Assembly (NCBI GenBank): GCA_903882805.1
Contig: CAIRYK010000078.1
Location: forward strand, 114,896-178,895
DNA: 64,000 nucleotides
From: an uncultured Bacteroidota bacterium
Lineage (GTDB): Bacteria; Bacteroidota; Bacteroidia; Chitinophagales; Chitinophagaceae
Direction of reading: 5' to 3'
Positions 62,780 to 64,000 of the stretch are shown piece after piece. Positions within the stretch are counted from its first letter, which is position 1. Each line of letters begins with the position of its first letter. Under the pieces are notes generated by a model. It was not told the DNA's origin and did no database searches. It was given only the letters and a program-made list of their open reading frames with translations. A program made the position numbers and the translations under genes.

Positions 62780-63946
62780 ATGCTACCCGAATTCGAGAAT
62801 ACCGAAATTGCTTTTCGCTATCGCAGCGATAAAGAGCTGAAACGTGCGCGTTTCCTGTTTGCATCCATGGGTTCGCCTACCCTTACCAGCGTAGGTATGA
62901 AAATGACCAAGATTGCTATATCGTGGAATTTACCGGTAAAGAGATTGATAAAGTCGACATTGTTCGATCAGTTTTGCGGAGGCGAAACAATGGACGAAGC
63001 AGCAGCTACGGCGGCTATGCTGGGTAAGTATGGCGTGAGTACCATACTGGACTATGGCGTAGAGGGTAAGGAGACGGAGGGCGACTTCGACCGTGCAGTG
63101 CCTGAATTTGTAAAAGCAATTAAACACGCAGCATCTGGCAAGAATATACCCTTTGTGAGCGTGAAGATTACTGGCTTCGCTTATTTTGCGCTGTTGGAAA
63201 AGAAACATGCGGGCGCTACCCTTACAGTTGATGAAGAGGCTGCATGGAAGCGAGTATATGACAGGATTGATTTCATTTGCAAATCGGCCGCCGATAATAA
63301 TATTATGGTACTGGTAGATGCGGAAGAAAGCTGGATACAACAACCGGTAGACGACCTTACTGATGCTATGATGGCTAAGTATAATAAGAATAGAGTTGTA
63401 GTGTACAACACTTTTCAGATGTATCGCCACGACCGACTGGCATTTCTGGAGCAGTCGTACGAGACGGCTAAGAAGGGAGGTTACCTGCTGGGCGCTAAGC
63501 TGGTGCGCGGCGCCTATATGGAAAAGGAGCGCGCCCGCGCTGCCGAGAAGGGGTACAAATCGCCTATCCAACCCGATAAGCAGTCGACAGACCGCGATTA
63601 CGATGCAGCAGCCAATTTTTGCCTCCACCACCTCGATGGATTAGGTCTGTTTGTAGGTACCCACAACGAAAACAGTTGCCTGAAAGTAGCGCGCTATATG
63701 GATGATAATGGTATTAAGCCCAATACTGACCGGGTATATTTCTCACAGCTTTTTGGTATGAGCGATAATATTTCTTTCAATCTGGCCAACAGCGGCTATA
63801 AGGTGGCCAAGTATCTGCCTTATGGACCGGTAAAAGATGTGTTGCCCTACCTGATGCGCCGGGCGCAGGAAAACACATCGGTAGCCGGGCAAACTGGCAG
63901 GGAGCTGACGCTGATAGATAAAGAAATGAAGCGCAGGAAACTGTAA
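62780..63946 (+). CDS. proline dehydrogenase
   Basis: A 388-residue FAD enzyme oxidising proline to pyrroline-5-carboxylate, the first step of proline use as carbon and nitrogen source. The TIM-barrel motifs are VSVKITGFA, VLVDAEESWIQ, KLVRGAYMEKERARA, GTHNENSCL and YFSQLFGMSDNIS, with a final LPYLMRRAQENTSV. The length is that of the monofunctional Bacteroidota type. The gene is complete; the window ends 54 bp after its stop, so any partner gene lies outside. Confidence 0.94.
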   Translation: MLPEFENTEIAFRYRSDKELKRARFLFASMGSPTLTSVGMKMTKIAISWNLPVKRLIKSTLFDQFCGGETMDEAAATAAMLGKYGVSTILDYGVEGKETEGDFDRAVPEFVKAIKHAASGKNIPFVSVKITGFAYFALLEKKHAGATLTVDEEAAWKRVYDRIDFICKSAADNNIMVLVDAEESWIQQPVDDLTDAMMAKYNKNRVVVYNTFQMYRHDRLAFLEQSYETAKKGGYLLGAKLVRGAYMEKERARAAEKGYKSPIQPDKQSTDRDYDAAANFCLHHLDGLGLFVGTHNENSCLKVARYMDDNGIKPNTDRVYFSQLFGMSDNISFNLANSGYKVAKYLPYGPVKDVLPYLMRRAQENTSVAGQTGRELTLIDKEMKRRKL

Positions 63947-64000
63947 CAGGTAATATTTTAAAAATATAAATATATTATAAACGAATAGCGGCCCCGTGGC

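Overview
The window comes from a Bacteroidota chromosome, most plausibly a member of the Chitinophagaceae or a close relative. The evidence is the number of type IX secretion (T9SS) sorting domains (both A and B types), a PorP/SprF protein, a SusC/SusD pair, start codons preceded by A-rich leaders instead of Shine-Dalgarno sequences, and -7 boxes of the Bacteroidota form TAnnTTTG. I see no rRNA and one tRNA (Trp). No database search was run: family names rest on motifs and domain order read from the sequence.

Layout. 1-3.8 kb: the end of a T9SS type B cargo protein, a PorP/SprF-like protein and a TPR/propeller/OmpA protein resembling PorE. 3.9-16.9 kb: a surface-polysaccharide locus with a PHP-type phosphatase, a UDP-sugar dehydrogenase, an export lipoprotein, a BY-kinase with a Tyr-Gly repeat tail, an ABC transporter (Wzm/Wzt), a sugar aminotransferase, three tandem paralogous methyltransferases, a TylF-type methyltransferase and a WbqC-like protein. 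17-23.3 kb: secreted and metabolic genes, including a large T9SS type A Ig-repeat protein, a YCII protein, an aldehyde dehydrogenase and a DUF4476 gene split by an in-frame TAG.

23.4-41.2 kb is the most notable part. A comM/yifB gene is cut between Walker A and Walker B by a 16.3-kb AT-rich integrative element. Joining the two flanks at a shared GA dinucleotide restores a continuous 513-residue ComM frame. The reconstructed attP has 16-bp inverted arms placed symmetrically (5 + GA + 5), and a large serine integrase starts 49 bp inside the left end. Cargo comprises several very small genes, a DUF5131 (three-Cys motif) protein, a P-loop ATPase/Schlafen-AlbA_2 pair, a type II restriction-modification pair, a small serine resolvase and a PD-(D/E)xK-like nuclease. 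I see no conjugation or phage structural genes, so it looks like a defence-carrying island that switches ComM off while integrated.

41.2-43.5 kb holds decayed sequence: two 135-bp repeats (plus a diverged third), an XRE antitoxin remnant, tandem operator-like palindromes and a degraded minus-strand ORF, surrounding a secreted cyclophilin. 43.5-64 kb is ordinary chromosome: dihaem cytochrome c, GNAT, trnW-secE-nusG, a SusC/SusD/lipoprotein operon, two outer-membrane barrels, a MoxR-like AAA ATPase with a charged-tail partner (whose tail is also cut by an in-frame stop), CTP synthase, an OmpA lipoprotein, a T9SS type A protein and proline dehydrogenase.
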